Shown: piece by piece, positions 42,987 through 51,921 of the stretch | How positions within the stretch are numbered: the first letter of the stretch is position 1 | Layout: every line of letters starts with the position of its first letter | Source: Streptomyces antibioticus | Lineage (GTDB): Bacteria; Actinomycetota; Actinomycetes; Streptomycetales; Streptomycetaceae | Direction of reading: 5' to 3' | NCBI RefSeq assembly: GCF_001514065.1 | Contig: NZ_KQ948422.1 | Coordinates: 310,001 to 374,000 of the forward strand | Length of the DNA stretch: 64,000 nucleotides | Notes under the pieces: model-generated | Told to the model about the DNA's origin: nothing | Databases searched by the model: none | What the model saw: the letters and a program-made list of their open reading frames with translations, nothing else | Program-made: the position numbers and the translations under genes

Positions 42987-43000
42987 TGGGAGCGCTCCCA
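42987..43000. promoter_or_regulatory. CebR-type operator
   Basis: TGGGAGCGCTCCCA is a perfect 14-bp palindrome identical to the CebR consensus known from Streptomyces cellulose-use genes. It lies 74 bp upstream of the GH30 start codon, where a bound LacI-family repressor would block the promoter. CebR is known to be released by cellobiose or cellotriose. Confidence 0.8.
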
Positions 43001-43309
43001 CTTTCATGAATGAGCCCGCTCGAACTGTTTCAGCCGTACATGGTGTCGATCATCACGCAGTGCTGTGCGGCGACCGCCCGGGCGCCAACGCCGTTCGATA
43101 TCATGAACGTTGTCCAAGTGGCAGACCCCACGAAGTTAGCGACGCCGGTCACCACGGTCAACCCACGCGGCACAGTCGCCCCACTGAGGCGTCCCTCAAG
43201 TGCGGCGGCGCCGGCCCGCTCGCCCACCCGGTGTCGCCGAACGGAGGAGCAGTACCGACCGTGCCGTGCGGGGAGCGGCCAGTGCTGGACCGGTCGACGG
43301 TTCCGCCGC
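43001..43309. other. Intergenic, no clear gene
   Basis: A 309-bp stretch. A minus-strand frame at about 43030-43227 has mixed coding-like character (VTGVANFVGSATWTTFMIS) but lacks a good start and ribosome binding site, so it is not called as a gene. Confidence 0.35.
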
Positions 43310-43567
43310 TCAGTCCCCTTCGTCGTCCTCGAAAACGAAGTACACGCTCAGCACGCAGGAGAACTCCTCCCCGGCGGGGGCGTTCTCCCAAGCCGTGTCG
43401 AGGACGCGGACATCGTGCGCCGCGATCCATTCGGCGGCTTCGGCGAAGGGGTCGGCCATCCGCGAGCCGAAGAACATCTTCCGTGCCACGGGATGCACTT
43501 GGGAATCGGCGTCGGAATCGTCGAAGCGGTCGGGAACCATCAGATGGAGATCGGGTTCACTTCTCAC
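43310..43567 (-). CDS. Small hypothetical protein (85 residues)
   Basis: GTG 43567 follows GGAAGAGGTG. The 85-residue product is acidic and soluble, with MVPDRFDDSDADSQVHPVAR, MFFGSRMADPFAEAAEWIA and a terminal YFVFEDDEGD. No family was recognised. Codon bias is strong, so it is probably a real gene. Confidence 0.65.
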   Translation of the reverse strand: MRSEPDLHLMVPDRFDDSDADSQVHPVARKMFFGSRMADPFAEAAEWIAAHDVRVLDTAWENAPAGEEFSCVLSVYFVFEDDEGD

Positions 43568-43929
43568 ACGGCACCTCTTCCGGCAGTCGGGCGCCTGTTC
43601 GCGGCGCTCACGGAGGGAGACCCTCATGGTGGTCCGCCAGGTTGCTCGTCGCGCCCCGGACTTCTGTTCGCGCATCGGCGCACAGCAGTCCCGGGCAGTT
43701 AGGGGACGGCCTGCTGTCCGTTGCCGACGGATGTGTCCCAGCGGCCACCGGCGCGCCCAACCCGCCGTCCTGGCGTTCGTATCCGCGGCACGGCACACCG
43801 CCTGAACTCCACAGCCGGCACCGGCCCCTGGAGGTCCCGGATTCAGGCGCAAGCTACGTGCACCACCTCCCCGCCGGCCTGTCCGTGCCGCCCGGTACGG
43901 TCGCTCATGATCGACGAATGGGAGAGCAG
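43568..43929. other. Intergenic, no gene recognised
   Basis: About 360 bp without a supported gene. Frames open through it are shadows of the neighbouring gene. Confidence 0.45.
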
Positions 43930-44568
43930 ATGACGATCCAGCGGCCGGGACTGCCGGAGGACCTTCCGGACCCCGAGGTGCTGTGGGCGCGGTGGGCGCT
44001 CGTGGCCGTCGTGGCGGCGACCACCGAGGCCGAGCGTGCGCGCCACCGGACCGGCACCTGGATCGATGACGAGGGACTACACCTCGACGACAGCGGCTGC
44101 ACCTGGTGGACGTTCTCCCGCTTGGGCGGTGGCCGGTACGTGCTGTACGGCGAGGACGAATCCAGCGCATGCAAGTGGTACGAGCCGCCGGTCGACATGC
44201 TGGCGGGCGGCCCTGACTGGCTTCCCCACGAAGAGCTGCGCGACCGCCTCGCGGGGAATGAACTTGGCTGCGTCTACTGGTACGCCAACGGCGCCTGGGC
44301 CCGCGCCCCCTACCCCGAGGACCTCGAGGACGACGGTCTGGACTGCGGGTTGAGCCGGTTCGTGGAGCGCGACAAGGCCCACAGACTGCTGGACGAGTAC
44401 GTCGGATACGGCAGGCCCGCCCGCGCGCTCCTCATGGAGCACGCCGAGGCCCGCCGGCTGACACCGGAACTGCTCGCACAACACGTCTCCTCGCCGGAGG
44501 GAGGCGCCCCGGACCTACCGGCGATGACCAGGGCGCTGCGACGTGCCGGGCTGGACGCCCCGCTCTAG
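43930..44568 (+). CDS. Hypothetical protein
   Basis: A 212-residue acidic, Trp-rich protein with no signal peptide or membrane segment. ATG 43930 has GGGAGAG closely upstream; ATG 43918 in frame is an alternative. Features include RTGTWIDDEGLHLDDSG, WYANGAWARAPYPEDLEDDG and a C-terminal helical stretch. No family was recognised. There is no operon partner. Confidence 0.7.
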   Translation: MTIQRPGLPEDLPDPEVLWARWALVAVVAATTEAERARHRTGTWIDDEGLHLDDSGCTWWTFSRLGGGRYVLYGEDESSACKWYEPPVDMLAGGPDWLPHEELRDRLAGNELGCVYWYANGAWARAPYPEDLEDDGLDCGLSRFVERDKAHRLLDEYVGYGRPARALLMEHAEARRLTPELLAQHVSSPEGGAPDLPAMTRALRRAGLDAPL

Positions 44569-45208
44569 CGACTCCTCGAGTACTCGTCCGTGAAGGCGCC
44601 GAAGAAAAGTGCCCTCGGTCCTCCGCCCTGAGTTCGCTCGCGGCCCTGCTCGCCGAGTCGGTGTGCTCGGTGCCATCAAGGCCTGCGATGCGCACCAGCC
44701 GGGTGGTGCGGGCCGTCGGTAAGCCCGGCAGGACGGCTTGGGCGGCTTTGCCGTGCCCGCCCCTGTGGACGCGCACTCCGAACGCCGCCGTCAGACGGGC
44801 CGCGTGATGCTCGCCTGCCCAGGCCGTCGCATGACTGCACCGCGACAAGCCAGGGGCCCAGGCTGGCGCTGCCGTGCGTGGACGTGGCAGCGGGAGGCCG
44901 ACCCCGATCATCGAACGAACGTGCGATAACTGCTGCTGGTTCGGCCCGTGCGGAGCCGGCTCGCCGCATGCTCCGGCAACGCTGCGGCTGCTGACCGGGC
45001 TGCAGAACATCGTGCATCACGCCCGGCCGGTGCCGGCCAGGCATGCGCTGCGGCAGACCGGACAGGGCGGCATTTGCGCCACCGAGTCGAACCTCTGCGC
45101 GCCGGGGCGACTCGGACACCCTAATCGGGGAACCGGGAGAGGAGCACTTGACACACAAGAGGCGCCGGAGGTGAGCGGCCCGGCCCTCGCAGCGCAGGAG
45201 AGGCGACG
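44569..45208. other. Intergenic, no gene recognised
   Basis: About 640 bp. TTGACA at 45148-45153 stands out but lacks a matching -10 element at the usual distance. No supported gene was seen on either strand. Confidence 0.4.
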
Positions 45209-45826
45209 ATGGCGCGCGAACACGACCTGCAACAGGCTGACCCGGACCCTGCACGGACAACCGCCAGCGACGGCGGCACACGGCGTCGGCCGCTGCGAGA
45301 GCGGCACGTCGAGGAGACGGTCGAGGTCAGCGTGCCGGTGCGGACGGCGTACGACCAGTGGACACAGTTCAAGACGTTCCCCCGGTTCTCGACCGTGGTG
45401 CGCGACGTCGAGCAGCTCAGGCCGACCGTGACCGCTTGGACCCTCGGCTACGGCCCGCTGCGCCACCGCTTCGCCGTGGAGATCGTCGAGCAGGATCCCG
45501 ACGCCTATCTGGCCTGGCGCGGTCTGGAGCAGCGCCCCTCGCACCAGGGGGAGGTGGAGTTCCGGCCGACGCAAGGGGGCGGCACGGCCGTTACCGTCCG
45601 GATACTGCTGCGGCCACAGGGAGCAATGAAGGCGCTCGCCGGGTCCCCGCGCGTCGCGCGGCTGATCGCCCCGCTGCTGCGCCGCGAGCTGCGGAACTTC
45701 AAGGCGTTCATCGAGGGCCTGGGGCAGGCCGGCGGAGCGTGGCGGAGCACCATCCGCAACGGCCGGGTGCAGCACGACGACCCGGAACCGGCCCGTAGCC
45801 GTGTGGCTCACTGGCCCGTCGGCTGA
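45209..45826 (+). CDS. SRPBCC-family (polyketide cyclase/dehydrase-like) protein
   Basis: This 205-residue protein has a START-like SRPBCC domain (residues about 30-160). It begins EETVEVSVPVRTAYDQWTQF with FPRFSTVVRDVEQL after it, then WRGLEQRPSHQGEVEFRPT, and ends with a long C-terminal helix. Such proteins bind small hydrophobic molecules. ATG 45209 follows CAGGAGAGG. It lies 38 bp upstream of the molybdopterin oxidoreductase gene, so the two are probably one operon and may act on the same pathway. Confidence 0.85.
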   Translation: MAREHDLQQADPDPARTTASDGGTRRRPLRERHVEETVEVSVPVRTAYDQWTQFKTFPRFSTVVRDVEQLRPTVTAWTLGYGPLRHRFAVEIVEQDPDAYLAWRGLEQRPSHQGEVEFRPTQGGGTAVTVRILLRPQGAMKALAGSPRVARLIAPLLRRELRNFKAFIEGLGQAGGAWRSTIRNGRVQHDDPEPARSRVAHWPVG

Positions 45827-45864
45827 CCCTCGCACCGGAACCCGGCAAGAGAAAGGCGTACCCC

Positions 45865-48180
45865 ATGCCGAACCCGCCCGCTGAGGAGTCGGAGACCACC
45901 CTTTCCGTGACGCCACCGAAGAAGTGGGCGGCCGGAGTCCCGGCGGTCGTGCACGCGCTGGAGTACTCCCTGGAACAGGCCTCCCCGCGTAAGACAGGCG
46001 TGGACCTGCTGGCCATGAACCAGGTCGGCGGCATCGACTGTCCTGGTTGTGCCTGGGCGGATCCGGCTCCCGGGCAGCGCCATCGCAACGAGTACTGCGA
46101 GAACGGTGCCAAACACATCAATGACGAGGCGACCAGGCGCCGTATCACCGCCGACTTCTTCCGGCAGCACAGCGTCTCCGATCTCGCCGGACGCTCCGAC
46201 ATGTGGCTGAACCAGCAGGGGCGGCTCACCGAGCCGATGATCAAGCGTCCGGACTCCGACCACTACGAGCCCATCAGCTGGGACGACGCCCTGGGCGTGC
46301 TCGCTGACGAACTCACCACGCTCGACTCCCCCGACGAGGCCGTCTTCTACACCTCGGGGCGCGCCAGCAACGAGGCCGCCTTCGTCCTGCAGCTCTTCGC
46401 CCGCGCCTTCGGCACCAACAACCTGCCCGACTGCAGCAACATGTGTCACGAGTCCAGCGGATTCGCCCTCAACGAGACGCTGGGCACCGGCAAGGGCACG
46501 GTCAGTCTCGACGATCTCCACCATGCCGACCTGATCTTCCTGGTCGGGCAGAACCCCGGAAGCAATCATCCCCGCCAGCTCACCGCACTGGAGGCGGCCA
46601 AGCGCAACGGGGCCAAGATCGTCGCGGTCAATCCGCTGCCGGAGGCGGGGCTGCGGCGCTTCAAGAATCCGCAGAAGCCGCGAGGAGTCGTCGGCCGCGG
46701 CACCCAGATCGCCGACCGCTTCCTGCACATCAAGCCCGGCGGCGACCTCGCCCTGTTCCAGGCCCTCAACCGCCTGCTGCTGGAGGCCGAGGACGCCCGG
46801 CCGGGAACCGTCCTGGACCACGACTTCATCGACGCCCACACCTCCGGCTTCGAGGAGTTCGCCCGGCACGCCCGCACCGTCGACTGGGACGACGTACGCG
46901 CCGCGACCGGACTGAGCCGCCAGGAGATCGAGCAGGTCCGCGACGAGGTCCTGCAAAGCGAACGCGTCATCGTCTGCTGGGCGATGGGCGTCACCCAGCA
47001 CAAGCACGGGGTGCCCACCGTCCGGGAGATCGTCAACTTCCTGATGCTGCGCGGGAACCTCGGGCGGGCCGGCACCGGCGCCTGCCCGGTGCGCGGACAC
47101 AGCAACGTCCAGGGCGATCGCACCATGGGCATCTGGGAGCAGATGCCCGACTCCTTCCTCGACGCGCTCCAGAAGGAGTTCGCCTTTGATCCGCCGCGTC
47201 CGCACGGGCTGGACTCGGTGAACTCGATCAAAGCGATGCGCGAGGGCCGGGTGAAGGTGTTCCTCGCACTGGCCGGGAACTTCGTACGGGCCGCCCCCGA
47301 CAGCGCGGTCACCGAGGAGGCCATGCGTACCTGCCGGCTGACCGCTCACATCTCCACCAAGCTGAACCGGTCGCACACCGTCTGCGGCGCCACGGCACTG
47401 ATCCTGCCGACCCTCGGCCGTACCGAACGTGACCTGCAGGCCTCGGGCGAACAGTTCGTCACTGTGGAGAACTCCATGAGCCAGGTGCACACCTCCCAAG
47501 GGCGCCTGGAACCGGCTTCCCCCGTCCTGCTCAGCGAGGTCGCGATCCTGTGCCGACTGGCCCGGCGCACTCTCGACGGCCGGGCGGACATCCCCTGGGA
47601 CGACTTCGAAGGGGACTACGGCACGATCCGCGACCGCATCGCCCGCATCGTCCCGGGGTTCCACGACTTCAACGCGCGCGTCACCCGCCCGGGCGGCTTC
47701 GAGCTGCCCAACGCCGTGAACGAAGGCGTGTTCCGCACGGCGGTCGGCAAAGCGCTGTTCACCTGCAACGAACCGGTGGTGCCGCGCGCGCCCGCGGGCC
47801 ATCTGCTGCTGCAGACCCTGCGCTCGCACGACCAGTGGAACACCGTCCCGTACACGCAGAACGACCGCTACCGCGGCATCCACGGCAGCCGCCATGTCGT
47901 ACTCGTCAACCCCGCCGACCTCCGCGAGCTCGGTCTCGCCGAAGGTGACCAGGTCGACCTGGTCAGTGTCTGGGGGGACGGCACCGAGCGGCGCGCCGAG
48001 GAGTTCGCAGTGGTCCCCTATCCGACGGCCCAGGGCTCGGCCGCCGCCTACTACCCGGAGACGAACGTCCTGGTGCCGCTGGACAGCGTCGCCGACATCA
48101 GCAACCAGCCCACCTCCAAGGGCATCGTCGTGCGCCTCGAAACCCGCTCCCCCGGCACGACGACGCCCACATCCGGCTGA
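45865..48180 (+). CDS. Molybdopterin oxidoreductase (YdeP/FdhF-like)
   Basis: A 771-residue molybdenum or tungsten bis-MGD enzyme of the formate dehydrogenase alpha-like group closest to YdeP. Marks are GGIDCPGCAWADP (residues about 52-64), YEPISWDDALGVLADEL, NLPDCSNMCHESSGFALNET, HADLIFLVGQNPGSNHP and GNLGRAGTGACPVRGHSNVQGDRTMG. The C-terminal MopB-binding domain covers about residues 620-760. The usual Cys motif for an N-terminal 4Fe-4S cluster is reduced. YdeP has been linked to acid resistance, but its substrate is not established. ATG 45865 follows GAGAAAGG. Confidence 0.9.
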   Translation: MPNPPAEESETTLSVTPPKKWAAGVPAVVHALEYSLEQASPRKTGVDLLAMNQVGGIDCPGCAWADPAPGQRHRNEYCENGAKHINDEATRRRITADFFRQHSVSDLAGRSDMWLNQQGRLTEPMIKRPDSDHYEPISWDDALGVLADELTTLDSPDEAVFYTSGRASNEAAFVLQLFARAFGTNNLPDCSNMCHESSGFALNETLGTGKGTVSLDDLHHADLIFLVGQNPGSNHPRQLTALEAAKRNGAKIVAVNPLPEAGLRRFKNPQKPRGVVGRGTQIADRFLHIKPGGDLALFQALNRLLLEAEDARPGTVLDHDFIDAHTSGFEEFARHARTVDWDDVRAATGLSRQEIEQVRDEVLQSERVIVCWAMGVTQHKHGVPTVREIVNFLMLRGNLGRAGTGACPVRGHSNVQGDRTMGIWEQMPDSFLDALQKEFAFDPPRPHGLDSVNSIKAMREGRVKVFLALAGNFVRAAPDSAVTEEAMRTCRLTAHISTKLNRSHTVCGATALILPTLGRTERDLQASGEQFVTVENSMSQVHTSQGRLEPASPVLLSEVAILCRLARRTLDGRADIPWDDFEGDYGTIRDRIARIVPGFHDFNARVTRPGGFELPNAVNEGVFRTAVGKALFTCNEPVVPRAPAGHLLLQTLRSHDQWNTVPYTQNDRYRGIHGSRHVVLVNPADLRELGLAEGDQVDLVSVWGDGTERRAEEFAVVPYPTAQGSAAAYYPETNVLVPLDSVADISNQPTSKGIVVRLETRSPGTTTPTSG

Positions 48181-48234
48181 CCCCGAGACGCGCGTCGCAG
48201 CGACGGGCCGACCGGTGGCCGGGGTGCCGCCCGG

Positions 48235-48541
48235 GCGGCACCGGTGCCCAGGGGGTGGGGTCGCCTTCGGCGGTGGCGTTCAGCGCGACGTAGTCCTTGT
48301 GCAGCGTCGTGGTCACGCGGCTGGCGGCTTCGGCTTGGCAGGCTTCGAACCACGGGATGGCCAAGGGGAGCTGTTCGGCGACGCCTTGCACTAGCGGGTA
48401 GCGGGCCGCTCCCATCGAGATGAAGTACATGCCCGGCAGCCGGGACTCGGCGCCGGGCTGCGGGTCGGGCGCGTGCTGGTAGACGCTGCTGATCCGGTTC
48501 CGGAGTCGCCGGTTGGCGGTGATTTCTGTCCACGTGCCGTG
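48235..48541 (-). pseudogene. Fragment of an unidentified gene
   Basis: A minus-strand stretch with strong coding bias reads TEITANRRLRNRISSVYQHA, then LPGMYFISMGAARYPLVQ and AIPWFEACQAEAASRVT to about 48240. It is preceded by the in-frame stop of the gene at 48542 and has no start codon of its own except an internal ATG at 48430. The frame loses coding character near 48235. It looks like a piece of a larger cytoplasmic protein, cut at both ends. The family was not recognised. Confidence 0.5.
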
Positions 48542-49102
48542 TCACGCGTCCGAAGCGTCGGGCGCCGCCTGGGTACTGGCAGCCCCCTGGGCACGGTAGT
48601 GCCGCAGAAGGCGTACATAGCGCCGATAATCGGAAAGGCCACCCAGCACATACAAGAGGTTGCGCGATATCGGGAGGAGAAGCGCGAGCATCGGAGCGTA
48701 CGCGACCCACGCGAACCCGGCCCCCAACGCCGCTGCACAGAACAGGGCCACGCCCGAAGCCGTTTCCGTCGGGGACCCGGTCAGCCACAGCAGGGACGCG
48801 AGCTCGGCGAGGAACAACAGTGTGATGATCGCGACGGCGGACAGGACGTACAACACCATGCTCAGACCTGCCCGTGCGCTCACATTCGTCGCCCGCATCT
48901 GCCGTGCAACGTCTTCCACCTGCTGTGCGGAAGGATCACCGCCTTCGCGGAACATCGCACGGATCAGGGTGATGGGGCCCGTGAGGGATTCGTACAACTC
49001 ACGCACCCTGTGACGGCGGTTGTTGATCTCGACCACTGCCACCAACAGGATCACCGGTGCCACTGCGGCGACGGTGGCGGCGTAGGTTTCTGTCATCTTC
49101 AC
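48542..49102 (-). CDS. Membrane protein of unknown function
   Basis: A 186-residue protein with an N-terminal helix (TYAATVAAVAPVILLVAVVE), a cytoplasmic middle part with a basic NNRRHRVRE stretch, and two or three central helices (LSMVLYVLSAVAIITLLFL, VALFCAAALGAGFAWVAY, MLALLLPISRNLLYVLG). A basic tail (DYRRYVRLLRHYR) follows. No family was recognised. ATG 49102 follows GTGAAG weakly; its neighbours do not suggest a role. Confidence 0.7.
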   Translation of the reverse strand: MKMTETYAATVAAVAPVILLVAVVEINNRRHRVRELYESLTGPITLIRAMFREGGDPSAQQVEDVARQMRATNVSARAGLSMVLYVLSAVAIITLLFLAELASLLWLTGSPTETASGVALFCAAALGAGFAWVAYAPMLALLLPISRNLLYVLGGLSDYRRYVRLLRHYRAQGAASTQAAPDASDA

Positions 49103-49219
49103 CGCGACAGTCTGCCCTCACCTCACTCATTCGTGTCACGGGAACAGCACCGTGCCTCCCTGCCGACTCCACGCGCCACATGATGCTCTCTCAGATCACG
49201 CACCATGGTGGGGGACCAC

Positions 49220-49639
49220 ATGCGCACACCTACTGTTGCGGCCGCGCTCGCTGCCGCAGCGCTGCTCACACTCGCGGCCTGCGAGGGCAGCGACGGCTCC
49301 GGCTCCAGCTCGTCGCACAGCAGCGTCCAGGGCACCGGCGGCTCGGCGGAGGACCATGCCGCGCAGGACGCAGCCCCGTCCGCGCCCGCCGTCGAGGACG
49401 AGGCCGACGCGGAGACCGCGACGCTGCCCGATCTGGTGGGCCAGGACCTGCAAGCCGCGCAGGACGAGGCGCAGGCCGCCGGGTTCTATGTACTCGATGA
49501 TCAGGACGCCAGCGGACAGGGCCGCCTGCAGATCTATGACCGCAACTGGACGGTGTGCAGCCAGGAGCCGCAGGCCGGCACGCACGCTACGGACACGCCG
49601 GTGACCTTGTACGCGGTCAAGGACGACGAGAGCTGCTGA
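49220..49639 (+). CDS. PASTA-like domain lipoprotein
   Basis: This 139-residue lipoprotein has a signal peptide ending in a lipobox LAAC (about residues 18-21) and a serine/glycine-rich linker. A single PASTA-like domain (residues about 73-139) reads LPDLVGQDLQAAQDEAQAAG and VCSQEPQAGTHATDTPVTLY. PASTA domains bind peptidoglycan or beta-lactams. ATG 49220 puts the signal peptide at the N-terminus and follows GGGGGA; ATG 49205 in frame is less likely. It is convergent with an NlpC/P60 hydrolase gene. Confidence 0.85.
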   Translation: MRTPTVAAALAAAALLTLAACEGSDGSGSSSSHSSVQGTGGSAEDHAAQDAAPSAPAVEDEADAETATLPDLVGQDLQAAQDEAQAAGFYVLDDQDASGQGRLQIYDRNWTVCSQEPQAGTHATDTPVTLYAVKDDESC

Positions 49640-49795
49640 CACTCCCCCACCGGCTGGCCCGGCCGCCCCCGAGTCCCGGGCCATCTCCGGCCGGGCACCC
49701 CGGAGGCTCCGCGGCGCCGCGTCCGGTTTCGATCGGCCGGCTCGGCCGGCTGGCTCGCGAGGACGTCCGGGAACCGACCCGAGCAGGGGCCGGCG

Positions 49796-50827
49796 TCAGC
49801 CTGTCACACGGACGCCGAACTGGAACGATCCGATCGTGCTCATCGACTCGTAGCGTACGTAGGCACCCGGGTACGGGGCGTGCAGTACCTGGTTGTTGCC
49901 CGCGTAGAGGCCGACGTGCTCGGTGTTGTTGAAGAAGACCAGGTCACCGGGCTTGAGTGCATTCATCCCGATCCGGGTTCCGTCGTTGACCTGCGTGTAG
50001 GTGACGCGGGATATGTGCACCCCGGCCTGCGCGTACGCCCACTGTGTGAGGCCGGAGCAGTCGTACGAGTTGGGGCCGGTGCCGCCGCGCGCGTACGGCT
50101 TGCCGATCTGGGAAGCGGCGGCGTTGAGGGCTGCCGCACCGAAGGGAGAGGCGGCCGTCTCGTTGCCGAGGTCGACGCGCTCCGCCGCCGTGCGGCTGGC
50201 ACGCGCCTCGGTGTCGGCGATCTCCTGACGCTCGGCTGCGGTGAGGGTGTTCAGCAGCTTCTGCGCCTTGCTGAGCTTGGCCTGGATTTCCTTCTTCTTC
50301 GCGCCCAGTTCGGTGCGGGTGGCGGCGAGGTCCTTCAGCTTCTCCGTCGCCTCGGCACGCTGCTGGGCCAGCTCACGCTGTTTCGTCTGCACCTTCTTCA
50401 GCGACTCGAGTTGCTGCGCGGACAGCGACTGGAGCGTGGAGGCCTTGTCGAGGTAGTCGTCCGGGTCGGCGGAGAGCAGGAGTTGGACCGAGGGGTCGAT
50501 GCCTCCGGAGCGGTACTGGGCGCTTGCCATGGTTCCCAGCCCCGTGCGCAGTTCATTGAGTTCGTCCTGCTCGCGGGCGACCTTGTCCTGGATCAGGCCG
50601 ATCTCCTTCTGGAGTTTCTCCTGCTTCTCCTTGGCCCCGTCGTACTGGTTGGTGGCTCGCTCCGCCTCTTCGTAGAGCTTGTCGACCTGTGACTTCACCT
50701 CGCTCTTGGTCGGCTTCGGGGCCGCATTGGCGGCCTGCGAGGTGAGAGCCACGGCAGCGGCCGCGGTCGCGGTGAGCACACTCACGCGGGTGCGGTTCTG
50801 CGGCTTGGGTCGGCGGTGAAGCGCCAC
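49796..50827 (-). CDS. Secreted NlpC/P60 cell-wall endopeptidase
   Basis: A 343-residue secreted peptidoglycan hydrolase. The signal peptide (residues 1-36) ends ANA. A long coiled coil (residues about 40-220) separates it from the C-terminal NlpC/P60 domain (residues about 228-343). The catalytic residues are Cys257 (YDCSGLTQ), His304 (EHVGLY) and a third polar residue, here His316 (LHAPYPG). These enzymes cut the stem peptide of the cell wall and are common in Streptomyces growth and sporulation. The upstream leader holds a strong hairpin (50881-50927). Confidence 0.93.
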   Translation of the reverse strand: MALHRRPKPQNRTRVSVLTATAAAAVALTSQAANAAPKPTKSEVKSQVDKLYEEAERATNQYDGAKEKQEKLQKEIGLIQDKVAREQDELNELRTGLGTMASAQYRSGGIDPSVQLLLSADPDDYLDKASTLQSLSAQQLESLKKVQTKQRELAQQRAEATEKLKDLAATRTELGAKKKEIQAKLSKAQKLLNTLTAAERQEIADTEARASRTAAERVDLGNETAASPFGAAALNAAASQIGKPYARGGTGPNSYDCSGLTQWAYAQAGVHISRVTYTQVNDGTRIGMNALKPGDLVFFNNTEHVGLYAGNNQVLHAPYPGAYVRYESMSTIGSFQFGVRVTG

Positions 50828-50880
50828 GAAGACGAACTCCTTCTTCCTTCACCGCCCACAGGACAGCCACGTAGACGGCG

Positions 50881-50927
50881 CCCTCGCACGGCCGCTCACG
50901 TCGTGCGAGCGATCATCCGTGCGAGGG
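50881..50927. promoter_or_regulatory. Long hairpin in the NlpC/P60 leader
   Basis: CCCTCGCACGG (50881-50891) and its perfect complement (50917-50927) form an 11-bp stem closing a 25-nt loop that contains a second GCTC/GAGC stem. It lies 54-100 bp upstream of the hydrolase start, within the probable 5' untranslated region. Some Streptomyces wall hydrolase genes have c-di-AMP (ydaO) riboswitch leaders, but the conserved ydaO core was not seen here, so the function is open. Confidence 0.45.
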
Positions 50928-51039
50928 TTGCGAGATCTCACTTTAGTGATCTTCTTGTAATCATTTCAAAGTTTGACGCGAACAACTTCGGCCAGGTTCT
51001 TCACTCTTGGCGTCCGCATCGTTCACACCGGTGGGTCGG

Positions 51040-51738
51040 TCAGAAGTCGTCGGCGCCGTTGCGGAGTTCGGGGGTCCAGTAGCCGACCAGGGCCTGGGCG
51101 GGATCAGCCGCGATGCCGTCCGAGCCGGGCGCGGTGACGGCGATGACCGTCGAGTCGCCCTCCAGCGTGACCGAGAACGCCGACACGGGTTCGTTGTCCT
51201 CGTCGGTTCCGCCGTCCGAGACCTTGAGCAAGGCGTACGCCGGGGCTCCCGCGGACAGCACGACCGGGGCGGCGGGCTTGCTCTTGGCGACGGACGCCAC
51301 GTCCTGCTTGTGGCTCTCCAGGAGCTGGACGTGCGGGAAGCCCGCCAGGCGGCAGGAGTGCCCCGAGGTGTTCTTCGCGGTGAGGACGAGGTGCGTGTAG
51401 GGCGGGCCGTCCTGCTTGGCCGCGGTGACGGTGACGTCGGCGGCGGCGCACGCCGGCGTGGAGGTGCTCGCCTGCCGGCCGGTCGAGTCGTCGTCGGTGC
51501 CGGAGCCGGCCGAGCCCGAGGTCTTGTCCGACCCCGTCGCACCGGCCGAGTCCGCGGTCGCGGCCGGGGCGGACGCGCTTGCCGTCGCCGTCGCGGTGGC
51601 CGAAGTGGGCGGCGTGGTCGCCGCGTTGTCGTCCTCGCTGCCCTGGCAGGCGGTGAGCGAGAGGGCCAGTGCCGTACCGGCGACGGCCAGCATCGTGGAA
51701 CGGGCCAGCATCGTGGAGCGGGCGAAGACAGCGGTCAT
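51040..51738 (-). CDS. DUF4232-domain lipoprotein
   Basis: This 232-residue lipoprotein starts at ATG 51738 behind GGGGGAAC. The signal peptide ends in the lipobox LTAC (about residue 31). A long Ala/Thr/Ser-rich linker follows (residues about 35-95), then a DUF4232-type domain with CAAADVTVTAAKQDG, LTAKNTSGHSCRLAGFP and a beta-rich C-terminus. DUF4232 proteins are common in actinobacteria with no known function. It is divergent from the XRE-NB-ARC-TPR regulator across a strong inverted repeat. Confidence 0.87.
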   Translation of the reverse strand: MTAVFARSTMLARSTMLAVAGTALALSLTACQGSEDDNAATTPPTSATATATASASAPAATADSAGATGSDKTSGSAGSGTDDDSTGRQASTSTPACAAADVTVTAAKQDGPPYTHLVLTAKNTSGHSCRLAGFPHVQLLESHKQDVASVAKSKPAAPVVLSAGAPAYALLKVSDGGTDEDNEPVSAFSVTLEGDSTVIAVTAPGSDGIAADPAQALVGYWTPELRNGADDF

Positions 51739-51921
51739 GGTGGGTTCCCCCGGTGAAGTGGTGCACAGCCACCGGCCTGTTGCCGGTGGCCGCAACGATC
51801 GGTCGGCTACGACACGTGCGGCAGTCCGGCCGCGCCCTGGTACGAGCCCGAGCGGACTTGCGACGCCGTTCGCGTCGGGCCTCAGTCGATCACCGTGAAA
51901 CCCTCGCCACCAGGCGGTTCT

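Noticed and set aside
42811-43900. N-terminal extension of the hypothetical protein at 43930
   Set aside because: The open frame crosses the GH30 promoter and CebR site and another gene; the ribosome binding site supports a start near 43930.
45148-45180. TTGACA promoter for the SRPBCC operon
   Set aside because: No acceptable -10 element lies 16-19 bp downstream.
50828-51000. ydaO-type c-di-AMP riboswitch before the NlpC/P60 gene
   Set aside because: The conserved core elements were not found; only a hairpin is supported.
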